DNA of 64,000 nucleotides from Streptomyces griseoflavus (GTDB taxonomy: Bacteria; Actinomycetota; Actinomycetes; Streptomycetales; Streptomycetaceae), in NCBI RefSeq assembly GCF_014649995.1, contig NZ_BMUC01000005.1:247817-311816 (forward strand). The letters run 5' to 3'. A program made the translations under genes and the position numbers. How positions within the stretch are numbered: the stretch's first letter is position 1; the number at the start of each line of letters is the position of its first letter. Below the pieces are notes generated by a model. The model did not search any database and had not been told where the DNA came from. It worked only from the letters and a program-made list of their open reading frames with translations. Of the stretch, positions 26,054-35,731 are shown in pieces.

Positions 26054-26815
26054 ATGCTCGCCCTCCGCCACACGCTGGTGCTCGCCCCCGTACCGGGCCC
26101 CTGGCTCGTCGACACCCTCGCCGTCCTCCTGGACGTGGCGGAGGGCACCCGCGCGGAAGCGGGGAGGCTACTGCTGCCGGACGGGCGCGAGGTGCCGGAC
26201 GCGCGCCTCGCCGAGGGGCGCCATCTGCGCCCCGGAGCCGTCTACGAGGGCACGCAGGAGGAGACGGCGGACACGGTACGGATCACCGTGGAGGAGTGGA
26301 ACCGCCGGCGGACGCTGCGGCTCGCGGCGGCCGTGGAGGCCCCCGACGGTGCCTTCACGGTGCGGGGCGCGCTGCACCGCCCGGACCGCCCGCGCCGGTT
26401 CGAAGCCGAGGGGAGCGCCCGGACGGCGGACGCGTGGCCGGCGCTGTCCCGGGTGCGGGGCCGGGTACGGCTGCTGTGCGGCGACTGGTGGGCGGCCGGC
26501 GCGGGCCGGACCGTGCGCACCGCGCCGCTGCGGGCGAGCGTGGAGTGCGGCGCCGCCCGGGCGGAGCTGCTGGCCGTACCGCGACCCCACGGCACCGACG
26601 GCGCCTGGGCGGTGACGGTCACCGTACGCGTCCGGGGCCGGCGTCTGTTCCGCCCGGTGGCAGCCGTCGCCCTCCGTCTGGGCCGGCGGCGGCTGCGCCG
26701 GTTCCTGGCCGACGCCCTGGACGGTTTCGCCGAGCGGTGGAACACCGAGGTCCCGGCCCTGGTGGCGATGGGGCCCGACGACGTGCGCCGGGAGGTCCTG
26801 GCGGCCGGCCGGTAG
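26054..26815 (+). CDS. Hypothetical protein
   Basis: This 253-residue Arg/Ala-rich protein begins MLALRHTLVLAPVPGPWLVDTLAVLL. It has no signal peptide or membrane segment. I do not recognise the family. The sequence alternates short strands and charged helices, with a C-terminal helical part (RRLRRFLADALDGFAERWNTEVPALV). The codon use is typical of the genome and supports a real gene. It is convergent with the PucR gene, 26 bp away. Function cannot be proposed. Confidence 0.65.
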   Translation: MLALRHTLVLAPVPGPWLVDTLAVLLDVAEGTRAEAGRLLLPDGREVPDARLAEGRHLRPGAVYEGTQEETADTVRITVEEWNRRRTLRLAAAVEAPDGAFTVRGALHRPDRPRRFEAEGSARTADAWPALSRVRGRVRLLCGDWWAAGAGRTVRTAPLRASVECGAARAELLAVPRPHGTDGAWAVTVTVRVRGRRLFRPVAAVALRLGRRRLRRFLADALDGFAERWNTEVPALVAMGPDDVRREVLAAGR

Positions 26816-26841
26816 GCGCGGGCCCGGCGACGCCCGCCGGC

Positions 26842-27900
26842 TCACAGGGCGCCGCCCGGCCAGTCCAGCAGGCGCGCCCCGATCACCGCCGTCTGGAGCA
26901 TGTAACGGTGCGCCGGATCCGAGGGGTTGGCGCCGGTGAGCTTGTGGATGCGCTCCAGGCGGTAGGTCAGCGCCCGCACGCTCAGGGAGAGCTGCCGCGC
27001 CGCCTCCGCGGCGACGCAGCCGGAGTCGAAGTAGGCGGTGAGCGTGTCGAGCAGGGGCTCGGCACCGCCGCGGGCCGTGGTCAGCGGGCCGAGGGTGTTG
27101 TGGACCAGGTCGGCCATGGCCTGCCGGTCGCGGGCCAGTACCGGATAGACGAGCAGGTCGGAGGCGCGCAGCACCGGGTCGTCCATGCCGAGCCGCTCGG
27201 CGATCTCCAGGAAGCTCAGCGCCTCCTCGTACGACTGCACGACCCCGCCGGGGCCGGACTGCGGGCGGCCGATGGCGACCTGCCCGCCGTCGGTGGCGGC
27301 GTGCGCCTGCTTCGCGAAGTGGGTGAGCACCTCGCCCTGGTGTCCGGGCGCGATGCACAGCAGCCGGCCGTCCTTGGTGGTGAGCAGGATGCTGCGGTCA
27401 CCGAAGCGCCCTATCAGGGCGCGTTCCACCTGCCGCGGCACCGGGTCGCCGTCGTCGTAGGCGGCCGGCCCCCGCGCGACGGCGACCGCGTGTTCGTGGG
27501 ACAGCCGCAGACCGAAGCGCTCCGCGCGTTCCGCGAGCCGGCCCAGATCACTGCGTCCGTACAGCAGGTCGTCGATGAACTCCCGGCGTGCCGCCTCCTC
27601 CTGACGTACCGCCAGCCGCTGTGCCCGCTCGAAGCCCTCGGCGAACGCGTCCACGACCTGCTGGACCGCCGCGAGCGCGTCCTCGGCCGAGTCCGCGGCG
27701 CGCGGCCACGCCCCGCGGGCGGCCGACAGATGGGCGCTGACGAGCGAGCGCAGTCCGAACCCGGCCTCCGCCGCCCGTTCCCCCAGGGCCCGGCGTGAGG
27801 CGATCTCGTCCCGGGTGAGACGCCTGCCCGTGGACGCCACCTCGACGAGGATCTGGGCACAGCCGTCCAGATACTCCTCCGGAATCTCTCGTTCCGCCAC
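26842..27900 (-). CDS. PucR family transcriptional regulator
   Basis: This 352-residue protein has a helical N-terminal part (residues 1-115), a GGDEF-like/PucR middle domain (about 160-270, SYEEALSFLEIAERLG) and a C-terminal PucR helix-turn-helix (about 295-345, YFDSGCVAAEAARQLSLSVRALTYRLERIHKLTG). Such proteins control diverse catabolic and developmental genes in Streptomyces. Its start is divergent from the promoter-like sequence at 27942 and from the flotillin operon, so it could control that region, but no direct evidence is present. Confidence 0.85.
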   Translation of the reverse strand: MAEREIPEEYLDGCAQILVEVASTGRRLTRDEIASRRALGERAAEAGFGLRSLVSAHLSAARGAWPRAADSAEDALAAVQQVVDAFAEGFERAQRLAVRQEEAARREFIDDLLYGRSDLGRLAERAERFGLRLSHEHAVAVARGPAAYDDGDPVPRQVERALIGRFGDRSILLTTKDGRLLCIAPGHQGEVLTHFAKQAHAATDGGQVAIGRPQSGPGGVVQSYEEALSFLEIAERLGMDDPVLRASDLLVYPVLARDRQAMADLVHNTLGPLTTARGGAEPLLDTLTAYFDSGCVAAEAARQLSLSVRALTYRLERIHKLTGANPSDPAHRYMLQTAVIGARLLDWPGGAL

Positions 27901-27941
27901 GTGGGCCCCCCAAGTCTTAACGCGTCCCTGATGCGTTCATG

Positions 27942-27990
27942 TTGACGCACCGGCATGCAGACCCTAATGAACCTTGCCGGAATCCGGCAA
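27942..27990 (+). promoter_or_regulatory. Sigma-70-type promoter with an adjacent palindrome
   Basis: TTGACG (27942-27947), a 17-nt spacer and TAATGA (27965-27970) match HrdB-type promoters. Four nt downstream, TTGCCGGA-a-TCCGGCAA (27974-27990) is a perfect 8-1-8 palindrome at the expected start site, a classical repressor position. The promoter points to the small ORF at 28135 and the flotillin gene at 28417; the PucR gene starts 42 bp away in the other direction. The remainder of the 27901-28416 gap holds nothing else recognised. Confidence 0.55.
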
Positions 27991-28134
27991 TGCGGGGACG
28001 CGCCTCCACCGGTCATCATGGTCCGCGGGGAGCACTACGGAAGGTTCCGGTGCCGGACACCGGCAGGCGTCTCGCGCCGGAACCGCGGTGAGCGCTGTCC
28101 GGCGATGTCGAGTGCCGAACGGGAGGGGGCGGAG

Positions 28135-28320
28135 ATGAACACCCACACGGGCCCCGCCCCCCGTTTCGTACGGCCGCTGCACCACCCCCGCCCGGACGAA
28201 CCCGGGCCGTCCCGGTCCCCGCGCGGGCGCGGTGCGGACCGGGACGGGGCATCGCGCGCGCTGCGCCGGGCAGCGGACGGCACCCGTCCGCGCGCCGTGC
28301 AGAACCGCAGCGCCGGCTGA
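28135..28320 (+). CDS. Possible small protein
   Basis: ATG 28135 follows GGGAGGGGGCGGAG, a strong ribosome-binding sequence, and opens a 61-codon frame starting MNTHTGPAPRFVRPLHHPRPDE. The product is Arg/Pro-rich and unrecognised, and could be chance in GC-rich DNA. The upstream promoter at 27942 and the 96-bp gap to flotillin make it worth recording. Confidence 0.3.
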   Translation: MNTHTGPAPRFVRPLHHPRPDEPGPSRSPRGRGADRDGASRALRRAADGTRPRAVQNRSAG

Positions 28321-28416
28321 ACCGTCCTCCTCTCCACCGGACCTTCACCCGCCTCGCCAACGAGGCCTCTTCCCACCTGACTTCTGTCGATTTTTCAGCC
28401 CAGAAGGACGTGTCCC

Positions 28417-30462
28417 ATGGATGCCGCCACCGTGGGCATCGCCGTACTCGCCGGCGTCGCCCTGTTGCTCGTGCTCATCGGTCTGCTGCTCGTCACCAAG
28501 CTGTTCCGCAAGGTGGAACAGGGCAAGGCGCTGATCGTCTCCAAGGTCCGCAGGGTGGACGTGACGTTCACCGGGTCGGTCGTGCTGCCGGTGCTGCACA
28601 AGGCCGAGGTGATGGACATCTCGGTGAAGACCATCGAGATCACCCGGGCGGGCAAGGAAGGCCTGATCTGCCGGGACAACATCCGCGCGGACATCCGCAT
28701 CACGTTCTTCGTCAAGGTCAACAAGACCGTCGAGGACGTCATCAAGGTCGCCCAGGCCGTCGGCACCGCGCGGGCCAGCGACCGCAACACCCTCCAGGAG
28801 CTGTTCCACGCGAAGTTCTCCGAGGCGCTGAAGACCGTCGGCAAGCAGATGGACTTCACCGACCTCTACACCAAGCGCGAGGAACTGCGGTACCGCATCA
28901 TCGAGGTCATCGGGGTCGACCTCAGCGGCTACCACCTCGAGGACGCCGCGATCGACTACCTGGAGCAGACGCCGCTGTCGCAGCTCGACCCGGGCAACGT
29001 CCTCGACGCGCAGGGCATCCGCAAGATCACCGAGCTGACGGCCGTGGAGCACGTCCGCACCAACGAGGCGCAGCGCAACGAGCAGAAGGAGATCACCCGG
29101 CAGGACGTCGACGCGCGCGAGGCGATCCTGGAGCTGGAGCGCCGCCAGGCCGACGCCGAGATCAAGCAGCGGCGGGAGATCGAGACGGTCCGGGCCCGCG
29201 AGGAGGCGGAGACCGCCCGGGTGGTGGAGGAGGAGCGGCTGCGCGCGCAGAGCGCCTTCCTGCGCACGGAGGAACAGCTCGGCGTGCAGCGCGAGAACCA
29301 GGCCCGTGAGGTCGCCGTCGCCGCCAAGAACCGCGAGCGGGTCATCGCCGTCGAGAGCGAGCGCATCGAGAAGGACCGCCTCCTCGAGGTCATCGCCCGG
29401 GAGCGGGAGACCCAGCTGACCAGGATCGCCGCGGACAAGGAGGTCGAGGCGGAGAAGCGGGAGATCGCCGAGGTCGTCCGCGAGCGGGTCGCGGTGGACC
29501 GCACGGTCGCCGAGCAGGAGGAGTCCATCAAGAAGCTGCGCGCCGTCGAGGAGGCGGAGCGGCAGCGCCAGGCGGTCGTCATCGCCGCGGAGGCCGAGGC
29601 CCAGGAGAAGCTGGTCAAGGACATCAAGGCCGCGGAGGCCGCCGAACAGGCCGCCACCCACCGCGCCGCGGAGGAACTCACCCTCGCCGAGGCCCGGTTG
29701 AAGACGGCCGACCTGGACGCACAGGCCAAGCTGCGCCTCGCCGAGGGCGTCCAGGCGGAGGCCGCGGCCGAAGGACTGGCCGCCGTGCGGGTCCGCGACA
29801 AGGAGGCCGAGGTCATCGAGAAGGCCGGCCGCGCCGAGGCCGGGGCCACCGAGGCCCGGATGCGCGCCGAGGCCGAGGGCGCCCGGGCCAAGGCCCTCGC
29901 CGACGCGGAGGCCATCAGCGGCAAGCTCCGCGCGGAGGCGGCCGGCCTCACCGAGAAGGCGACGGCGATGGCCGCACTCGACGAGGCGTCCCGCGGCCAC
30001 GAGGAGTACCGGCTGCGGCTGGAGGCGGAGAAGGACGTCCGGCTCGCCGGACTGGACGTCCAGCGGCAGGTCGCCGAGGCGCAGGCGACGGTCCTGGCGA
30101 CCGGACTGGAGAACGCGGACATCAGCATCGTCGGCGGGGAGTCGGTGTTCCTCGACCGGCTGGTGTCCTCCATCGCGCTCGGCAAGAGCGTGGACGGCTT
30201 CGTACGCGGCTCCGATACCGCGCAGGCGCTCGCCGGACCCTGGCTGGACGGCTCCGCGAGCTTCACCGACGACCTGAGCCGCGTCCTCGGCTCCGTCTCC
30301 ACCGCCGACATACAGAACCTCACGGTCTCGGCCCTGCTGATGCGCCTGATGCAGCAGGGCGGCGAGAACACCGGCCGGTTCGAGGAACTGATCGCCAAAG
30401 CGGGTGAGCTGGGCCTCTCGGACACACCGCTGGCCGCACTGAACGGCCGCGCCGGGGCCTGA
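28417..30462 (+). CDS. Flotillin/SPFH-domain membrane protein
   Basis: This 681-residue protein has one N-terminal membrane anchor (residues 5-27), a SPFH/band-7 domain to about residue 200 (GKALIVSKVRRVDVTFTGSVVLPVLHKAEVM), then a long Ala/Glu/Arg coiled coil to about 560, as in FloT/YuaG. The C-terminal end is globular (NADISIVGGESVFLDRLV). Flotillins scaffold membrane microdomains. It begins ATG 28417 after AAGGA. The next gene is a 1656-residue AAA ATPase, 70 bp downstream in the same direction behind a hairpin. The two probably function together. Confidence 0.9.
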   Translation: MDAATVGIAVLAGVALLLVLIGLLLVTKLFRKVEQGKALIVSKVRRVDVTFTGSVVLPVLHKAEVMDISVKTIEITRAGKEGLICRDNIRADIRITFFVKVNKTVEDVIKVAQAVGTARASDRNTLQELFHAKFSEALKTVGKQMDFTDLYTKREELRYRIIEVIGVDLSGYHLEDAAIDYLEQTPLSQLDPGNVLDAQGIRKITELTAVEHVRTNEAQRNEQKEITRQDVDAREAILELERRQADAEIKQRREIETVRAREEAETARVVEEERLRAQSAFLRTEEQLGVQRENQAREVAVAAKNRERVIAVESERIEKDRLLEVIARERETQLTRIAADKEVEAEKREIAEVVRERVAVDRTVAEQEESIKKLRAVEEAERQRQAVVIAAEAEAQEKLVKDIKAAEAAEQAATHRAAEELTLAEARLKTADLDAQAKLRLAEGVQAEAAAEGLAAVRVRDKEAEVIEKAGRAEAGATEARMRAEAEGARAKALADAEAISGKLRAEAAGLTEKATAMAALDEASRGHEEYRLRLEAEKDVRLAGLDVQRQVAEAQATVLATGLENADISIVGGESVFLDRLVSSIALGKSVDGFVRGSDTAQALAGPWLDGSASFTDDLSRVLGSVSTADIQNLTVSALLMRLMQQGGENTGRFEELIAKAGELGLSDTPLAALNGRAGA

Positions 30463-30470
30463 CCACCACC

Positions 30471-30511
30471 GGGCCGGGAGCCGCCGCACAGGGGACGGCG
30501 GCTCCCGGCCC
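30471..30511 (+). terminator. Hairpin between flotillin and the ATPase gene
   Basis: A perfect 16-bp stem (30471-30486 with 30496-30511) with a 9-nt loop starts 9 nt after the flotillin stop and ends 21 nt before the ATPase start. It can terminate or attenuate read-through, giving more flotillin than ATPase. Confidence 0.65.
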
Positions 30512-30532
30512 CTCCCTTCCCGAGAGGCAGCC

Positions 30533-33500
30533 ATGACCAGCAGCACCCACGCGTCCGCCGACCGTCACCACGCCCCCGGCGCGGACGCCCCCGCGACGGA
30601 CGCCACCACGGCCCCCGCGACGGTCGACGGCGGCGCCTACCAGGTACTGCGTGACCGCCTCACCGCACAGGCCGGCGAACTCGCCCGCCGCGCCGAGGCG
30701 CTGAACCACCGGCGCGCCGAGGAGTTCGGCGCCCCCGAACTCCGCCTCACCGGCACCGGTCGGCTGCACACCGAAGGGGCCGCCGTCCCCCGCGACATCG
30801 TCGCCGTCGGCGACGTGCTCCTCTTCGGCTACGAGGCGCGGCCCCGGCCCGACCGGGACACGGCGGTCGGCGACGTCCTCGCCCCGCACGACCGCGACCT
30901 CAACCGCCTGCCCGACGACGCCGTGCCCGGACTGCTCGACGACCCGGCGTTCGTCCGCGAGTTCGCCGCCCTGCACCGCTACTACCGCCAGGCACGCCTG
31001 CTGCGGCTGCGCCGCGTCACCGGCAAGCTGCTCGCCGTCTTCCAGACCGGGGAGAAGCCCGGCGACATCCGCGTCCTGCGCTGGACGGTCGCCGAGGACG
31101 GCCGCGCCGCGTTCCTCGACGCCCGCGGCGACCGCGACCACGCGCTCACCGAACCCGACGGCGTCGACTGGACGCCCAGCACCCGCGAGGACCACGTCCT
31201 CGGCCGTCACCCGCACGTCTCCGTCCGGGGCGAGGTCTTCGTCGACACCCTCGGCGGCACCCTCACCGTCAAGACCGACAACGACACCGGCACCCCCGGC
31301 GGCATCCACTCCGAGCCGGTCGACGAGCCCTTGCAGTCCCTCGCCGACGCCGAGATCTCCCACGCCCGCGTCGGCCCCCTGATCCTGCTGCGGATCCTCC
31401 CCTACAAGGAGACCGCGCACCGCCACCTCGTCTTCAACACCCTCACCCGCACCGTCGTCCGCCTCGACGGCATCGGACAGGGCTGCCGCCGGCTGCCCGA
31501 GGACCAGGGCATCGTGTTCCCCGGCGGCTACTGCCTCGCCGCCGGCACCCACAAGACGTACGAACTCGACACCGACGGGCTCCGGTTCGAACGCGAGGTG
31601 CGCTCGCCGCACGGCGAGGACGTGCTGTACGCCTTCCACGCCCCCGGACGCGGACGCGGCCTGCTGCTGTCCTACAACCAGATCCGCGAGGCCGTCGCCA
31701 CCCCGATGGCCTGCCACGGCTGGGCCCTCTTCGACGACGGACACCTCGTCCTGCTGCGCCCCGAGGGCGACGAACCCGCCCGCGTCCACCCCGTCCAGCT
31801 CTGGGACTCGCCCTACGCCTCCGACACCTTCGCCGCCGCGCGGCCCGCCGGCGACGGGCCCCTGGCCCGGGTCGGCAACGCCGACCTCGTACGCGGCATC
31901 TCCGACTGCCTGTCGCTGGCCCGCTCCGCCGCCGAGACCACCCCGACGGCGGAGATCTACACCACCCTGGCGGCCGCCTGCGTCCGCGCCCTGGACACCC
32001 ACCACTGGCTCGGCGACCCGGAGACCGGCGACCTGCGCACCCCGCTGGACGAGGTGCGCGCCACCGCCGAGCAGGTCCTCGCCGAGTTCGAGACCGTACG
32101 CGACCTGACCCGCAGGGCCGCCGAGGCGCTCGACGAGGCGGCGGACCGGATCGCCTCGGTGGTGCGCAGGCTGCGCGGGGAGCAGCCCCGCGAGGCCGCC
32201 GCCTGGGTCACCGGTCTCACCGAACTCCGCAACGCCCAGGGTCACTTGCTGACCCTGAAGGACATGCGGTACGCGGACCGCGCCCGCATCGACGCCCTGG
32301 CCGAGGAGGCCGCGAGCGACCTCGCCTCCTTCGGGCAGCGCGCGATCGCCTTCCTGGCCCGCGAGGACGCCTTCGCCGCCCACCACACCGACCTGGAACG
32401 ACTGCACGCCGACATCGAGTCGGTCACCACCACCGCCGGGGCCGCCCCCCTCGCCGCCCGCCTCGACGAACTGGCCGACGGACTGCGCACGGTGACCGAG
32501 GTGGTCGCCGGACTCGACATCACCGACGCCACCGTCCGCACGGCCGTCCTGGAACGGGTCGCCGAGGCCCTCGGCGGCGTCAACCGCGCCCGCGCCACCC
32601 TCGAAGGCCGCCGCCGCGGCCTCCTCGAAGGGGAGGCGCGCGCCGGGTTCGCCGCCGAACTCGCCCTGCTCGGCCAGAGCGTGACCGGCGCCCTCGCCGC
32701 CGCCGACGACCCCGGGAGCTGCGACGACCAGCTGACCGGCGTCCTGACCCAGTTGGAGGCACTGGAGTCCCGGTTCGCGGAGTTCGACGACGTGCTCGGC
32801 GAACTCGCCGCCCGGCGCACCGACATCTACGAGGCGTTCTCCGCCCGCAAGCAGAGCCTCACCGACGCCCGCGCCCGCCGCGCCGAACAGCTCGCCTCCG
32901 CCGCCGGGCGCGTCCTGGAGACCATCGCCCGCCGGTCCGCGGCGCTCGCCGACACCGACGCGGTGAGCACCTGGTTCGCCTCCGACCCGCTCGTCGCCAA
33001 GGTCCGCCGCACCGCGGACGACCTGCGCGCCCTCGGCGACCGGGTACGGGCCGAGGAACTCGAGGGCCGGCTGCGCTCCGCCCACGAGGAGGCCGCCCGC
33101 GCCCTGCGCGACCGCACCGACCTCTACGCGGACGGCGGGCGCGCCATCCGCCTCGGCGGCCACCGCTTCGCCGTCTCCACCCAGCCCTTCGACCTCACCG
33201 TCGTCCCGCACGGTGACGGCCTCGCCGTCGCCCTCACCGGTACCGACTACCGCGCCCCCGTCACCGACCCGGCCCTCCTCGCCGACCGCCCCCTGTGGAA
33301 CCGGCACCTGCCGTCGGAGTCGCCCGAGGTCTGCCGCGCCGAACACCTCGCCGCCCGCCTGCTGCACGAGCAGGGACCCGACGCCCTCACCGGCGCCGAC
33401 GACCTCGCCGCCCTGGTGCGTGCCGCCGCCGAGGCGGCGTACGACGAGGGCTACGAACGGGGCGTCCACGACCACGACGCGACCCTGCTCCTCACCGCCC

Positions 33501-35503
33501 TGCTGCCCCTGTACGAGGGCGCCGGAACCCTGCGCCACGCCCCGGCGGCCCGCGCCCACGCCCTGCTGTACTGGGCACACGGCACCACCGACCGGGAGCG
33601 CGAGGACCTCACCCGCCGGGCCCGCTCTCTGGCCCGGGTCCGCGACGCCTTCGGCCCGCCGCCCGCGCTCGACGCCCTGCGGAGCGAACTCGCCGGCGCC
33701 CTGCGGGACTGGGACCCGGACGCCACGGCCCGGCCCGAGGCCTGCGCCGCGTACCTGTTCGACGAACTGACCACCGGACCCGACGGCTTCGTCATCAGCA
33801 CCCGCACCCGCACCCTCCTCGACAAGTTCCGCCGCACGGTCGCCGGCGACGCCTACGACGAGGACCTGCCCGCCCTGCGCGACCTGACCGCCTGCCGCCA
33901 GCTCGTCGAGGCATGGCTGAGCGCCTACACCGCCGCCACCGGCGACCGGGTCGCGCCGGGCGACCTCGCGGAGGCCGTGGCCGCCGAGCTGTGCCCCGGC
34001 CCGCCCCGCCACGAGTCGGACGCGCCGCTCACCGTCACGGTGGAGGGACTGGTCGCCACCCACCCCCGGATCACCGACCGCCGCCTCACCCTCCGTCTCG
34101 ACGAGTTCCTCGCCCGCACCGAGGAGTTCCGCGCACACGGGGTCCCCGCCTTCCGCGCCTTCCAGCGCCGCCGCACCGCCCTGGTGACCGCCGAGCGCGC
34201 CCGGCTGCGCCTGGACGACCACCGGCCGCGCGTGATGGCGTCGTTCGTCCGCAACCGGCTGGTCGACGAGGTCTACCTGCCGCTGGTCGGCGACAGCCTC
34301 GCCAAGCAGCTCGGCACCACGGGCGAGTCCGCCCGCACCGGCACCGGCGGACTGCTGCTGCTCGTCTCCCCGCCCGGCTACGGCAAGACGACCCTGATGG
34401 AGTACGTCGCCCACCGCCTCGGCCTGGTCCTGGTCCGGATCAGCGGTCCGGCGCTCGGCCACGCGGTCACCTCGCTGGACCCGGCCGAGGCACCGAACGC
34501 CACCGCCCGCCAGGAGGTCGAGAAGATCAACTTCGCGCTGGCCGCGGGCAGCAACACCCTCCTCTACCTGGACGACATCCAGCACACCTCGCCCGAACTG
34601 CTGCAGAAGTTCATCCCGCTGTGCGACGCCACCCGCCGGATCGAGGGCGTGTGGGAGGGCGAGCCGCGCACCTACGACCTGCGCGGCAAGCGGTTCGCCG
34701 TCTGCATGTCCGGCAACCCCTACACCGAGTCCGGCGAGGTCTTCCGCGTCCCGGACATGCTGGCCAACCGGGCCGACGTGTGGAATCTCGGTGACGTCCT
34801 CACCGGCAAGGAGGACGTCTTCGCGCTCAGCTTCGTGGAGAACGCCCTCACCGCCAACGCGGTGCTCGCCCCGCTCGCCGGACGCGACCGCGCCGACCTG
34901 GACCTGCTGATCCGCCTCGCCGGCAACGACCCCACGGCCCGCCCCGACCGGCTCACCCACGCGTACGCGCCCACCGAACTCGACGCGATCCTGGCCGTGC
35001 TGCGGCACCTGCTCACCGCCCGCCGTACGGTCCTCGCGGTCAACGCCGCCTACATCGCCTCCGCCGCGCAGTCCGACGACGCGCGTACCGAGCCGCCGTT
35101 CCGCCTCCAGGGCTCCTACCGCAACATGAACAAGATCGCCCAGCGGATCCAGCCGGTCATGAACGACACCGAGCTGGCCGCCGTCGTCGACGACCACTAC
35201 ACCGCCGAGGCCCAGACCCTCACCGCCGGCGCCGAGGCGAGCCTGCTCAAGCTCGCCGGTCTGCGCGGCACACTCACCCCCGAACAAGGCGCGCGCTGGG
35301 ACGAGTTGAAGGCCGCGCACGTCCGCACCGTCACCCTGGGCGGCTCCGGCGAGGACGCGCTGGCCCGCGCGGTGGCCGCCCTCGCCCTCCTCGGTGACCG
35401 CATCGCCGCCGTCGAGTCGGCCATCACCCGCGCCGCCGGCCCGCGAAGCCGCCCGGCCGGCCCGTCGCGGCCCGCGGAAACGGTTCCGGCCGACGGCGTC
35501 TGA
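30533..35503 (+). CDS. Giant AAA ATPase, annotated in relatives as DNA repair ATPase
   Basis: This 1656-residue soluble protein has a large N-terminal beta-rich region (about 50-460), a helical region with coiled-coil stretches (about 480-850), a middle helical region, and a C-terminal AAA+ domain. Walker A is SPPGYGKTTLMEY near residue 1278 and Walker B is LLYLDDIQHTS near 1343, followed by sensor-like CMSGNPYTESG. Relatives are often labelled DNA repair ATPase but no repair activity is evident from the sequence. It is paired with flotillin, which suggests a membrane-associated machine. A possible start at ATG 30533 follows GAGAGGCA. Function is unknown. Confidence 0.8.
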   Translation: MTSSTHASADRHHAPGADAPATDATTAPATVDGGAYQVLRDRLTAQAGELARRAEALNHRRAEEFGAPELRLTGTGRLHTEGAAVPRDIVAVGDVLLFGYEARPRPDRDTAVGDVLAPHDRDLNRLPDDAVPGLLDDPAFVREFAALHRYYRQARLLRLRRVTGKLLAVFQTGEKPGDIRVLRWTVAEDGRAAFLDARGDRDHALTEPDGVDWTPSTREDHVLGRHPHVSVRGEVFVDTLGGTLTVKTDNDTGTPGGIHSEPVDEPLQSLADAEISHARVGPLILLRILPYKETAHRHLVFNTLTRTVVRLDGIGQGCRRLPEDQGIVFPGGYCLAAGTHKTYELDTDGLRFEREVRSPHGEDVLYAFHAPGRGRGLLLSYNQIREAVATPMACHGWALFDDGHLVLLRPEGDEPARVHPVQLWDSPYASDTFAAARPAGDGPLARVGNADLVRGISDCLSLARSAAETTPTAEIYTTLAAACVRALDTHHWLGDPETGDLRTPLDEVRATAEQVLAEFETVRDLTRRAAEALDEAADRIASVVRRLRGEQPREAAAWVTGLTELRNAQGHLLTLKDMRYADRARIDALAEEAASDLASFGQRAIAFLAREDAFAAHHTDLERLHADIESVTTTAGAAPLAARLDELADGLRTVTEVVAGLDITDATVRTAVLERVAEALGGVNRARATLEGRRRGLLEGEARAGFAAELALLGQSVTGALAAADDPGSCDDQLTGVLTQLEALESRFAEFDDVLGELAARRTDIYEAFSARKQSLTDARARRAEQLASAAGRVLETIARRSAALADTDAVSTWFASDPLVAKVRRTADDLRALGDRVRAEELEGRLRSAHEEAARALRDRTDLYADGGRAIRLGGHRFAVSTQPFDLTVVPHGDGLAVALTGTDYRAPVTDPALLADRPLWNRHLPSESPEVCRAEHLAARLLHEQGPDALTGADDLAALVRAAAEAAYDEGYERGVHDHDATLLLTALLPLYEGAGTLRHAPAARAHALLYWAHGTTDREREDLTRRARSLARVRDAFGPPPALDALRSELAGALRDWDPDATARPEACAAYLFDELTTGPDGFVISTRTRTLLDKFRRTVAGDAYDEDLPALRDLTACRQLVEAWLSAYTAATGDRVAPGDLAEAVAAELCPGPPRHESDAPLTVTVEGLVATHPRITDRRLTLRLDEFLARTEEFRAHGVPAFRAFQRRRTALVTAERARLRLDDHRPRVMASFVRNRLVDEVYLPLVGDSLAKQLGTTGESARTGTGGLLLLVSPPGYGKTTLMEYVAHRLGLVLVRISGPALGHAVTSLDPAEAPNATARQEVEKINFALAAGSNTLLYLDDIQHTSPELLQKFIPLCDATRRIEGVWEGEPRTYDLRGKRFAVCMSGNPYTESGEVFRVPDMLANRADVWNLGDVLTGKEDVFALSFVENALTANAVLAPLAGRDRADLDLLIRLAGNDPTARPDRLTHAYAPTELDAILAVLRHLLTARRTVLAVNAAYIASAAQSDDARTEPPFRLQGSYRNMNKIAQRIQPVMNDTELAAVVDDHYTAEAQTLTAGAEASLLKLAGLRGTLTPEQGARWDELKAAHVRTVTLGGSGEDALARAVAALALLGDRIAAVESAITRAAGPRSRPAGPSRPAETVPADGV

Positions 35504-35731
35504 GCCGCGTCGCGGGGGCGCGGCGCGGCACCGGGGAACGCCCCGAAATTCGCCGCCCGGACGGTGATCCGGGGGTTTATCTACGCGCGGAGCCGGTTCG
35601 GCGAAATCAGTATTCGGGTCATTCCGGAAGACTTCCTGCGCGGGAGTTACTGAGCGGTATCGAAGCCTGCTACAACCCTTCTTGCTTCCTCAACTACTCC
35701 TGTGCGTTTCGTTCGTGAAGGGCGGAAACAC

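Noticed and set aside
30320-35320. A 1666-codon open frame antisense to the AAA ATPase
   Set aside because: Low-complexity Gly/Val/Ala composition and no motif; the plus strand has Walker motifs and a ribosome-binding site.
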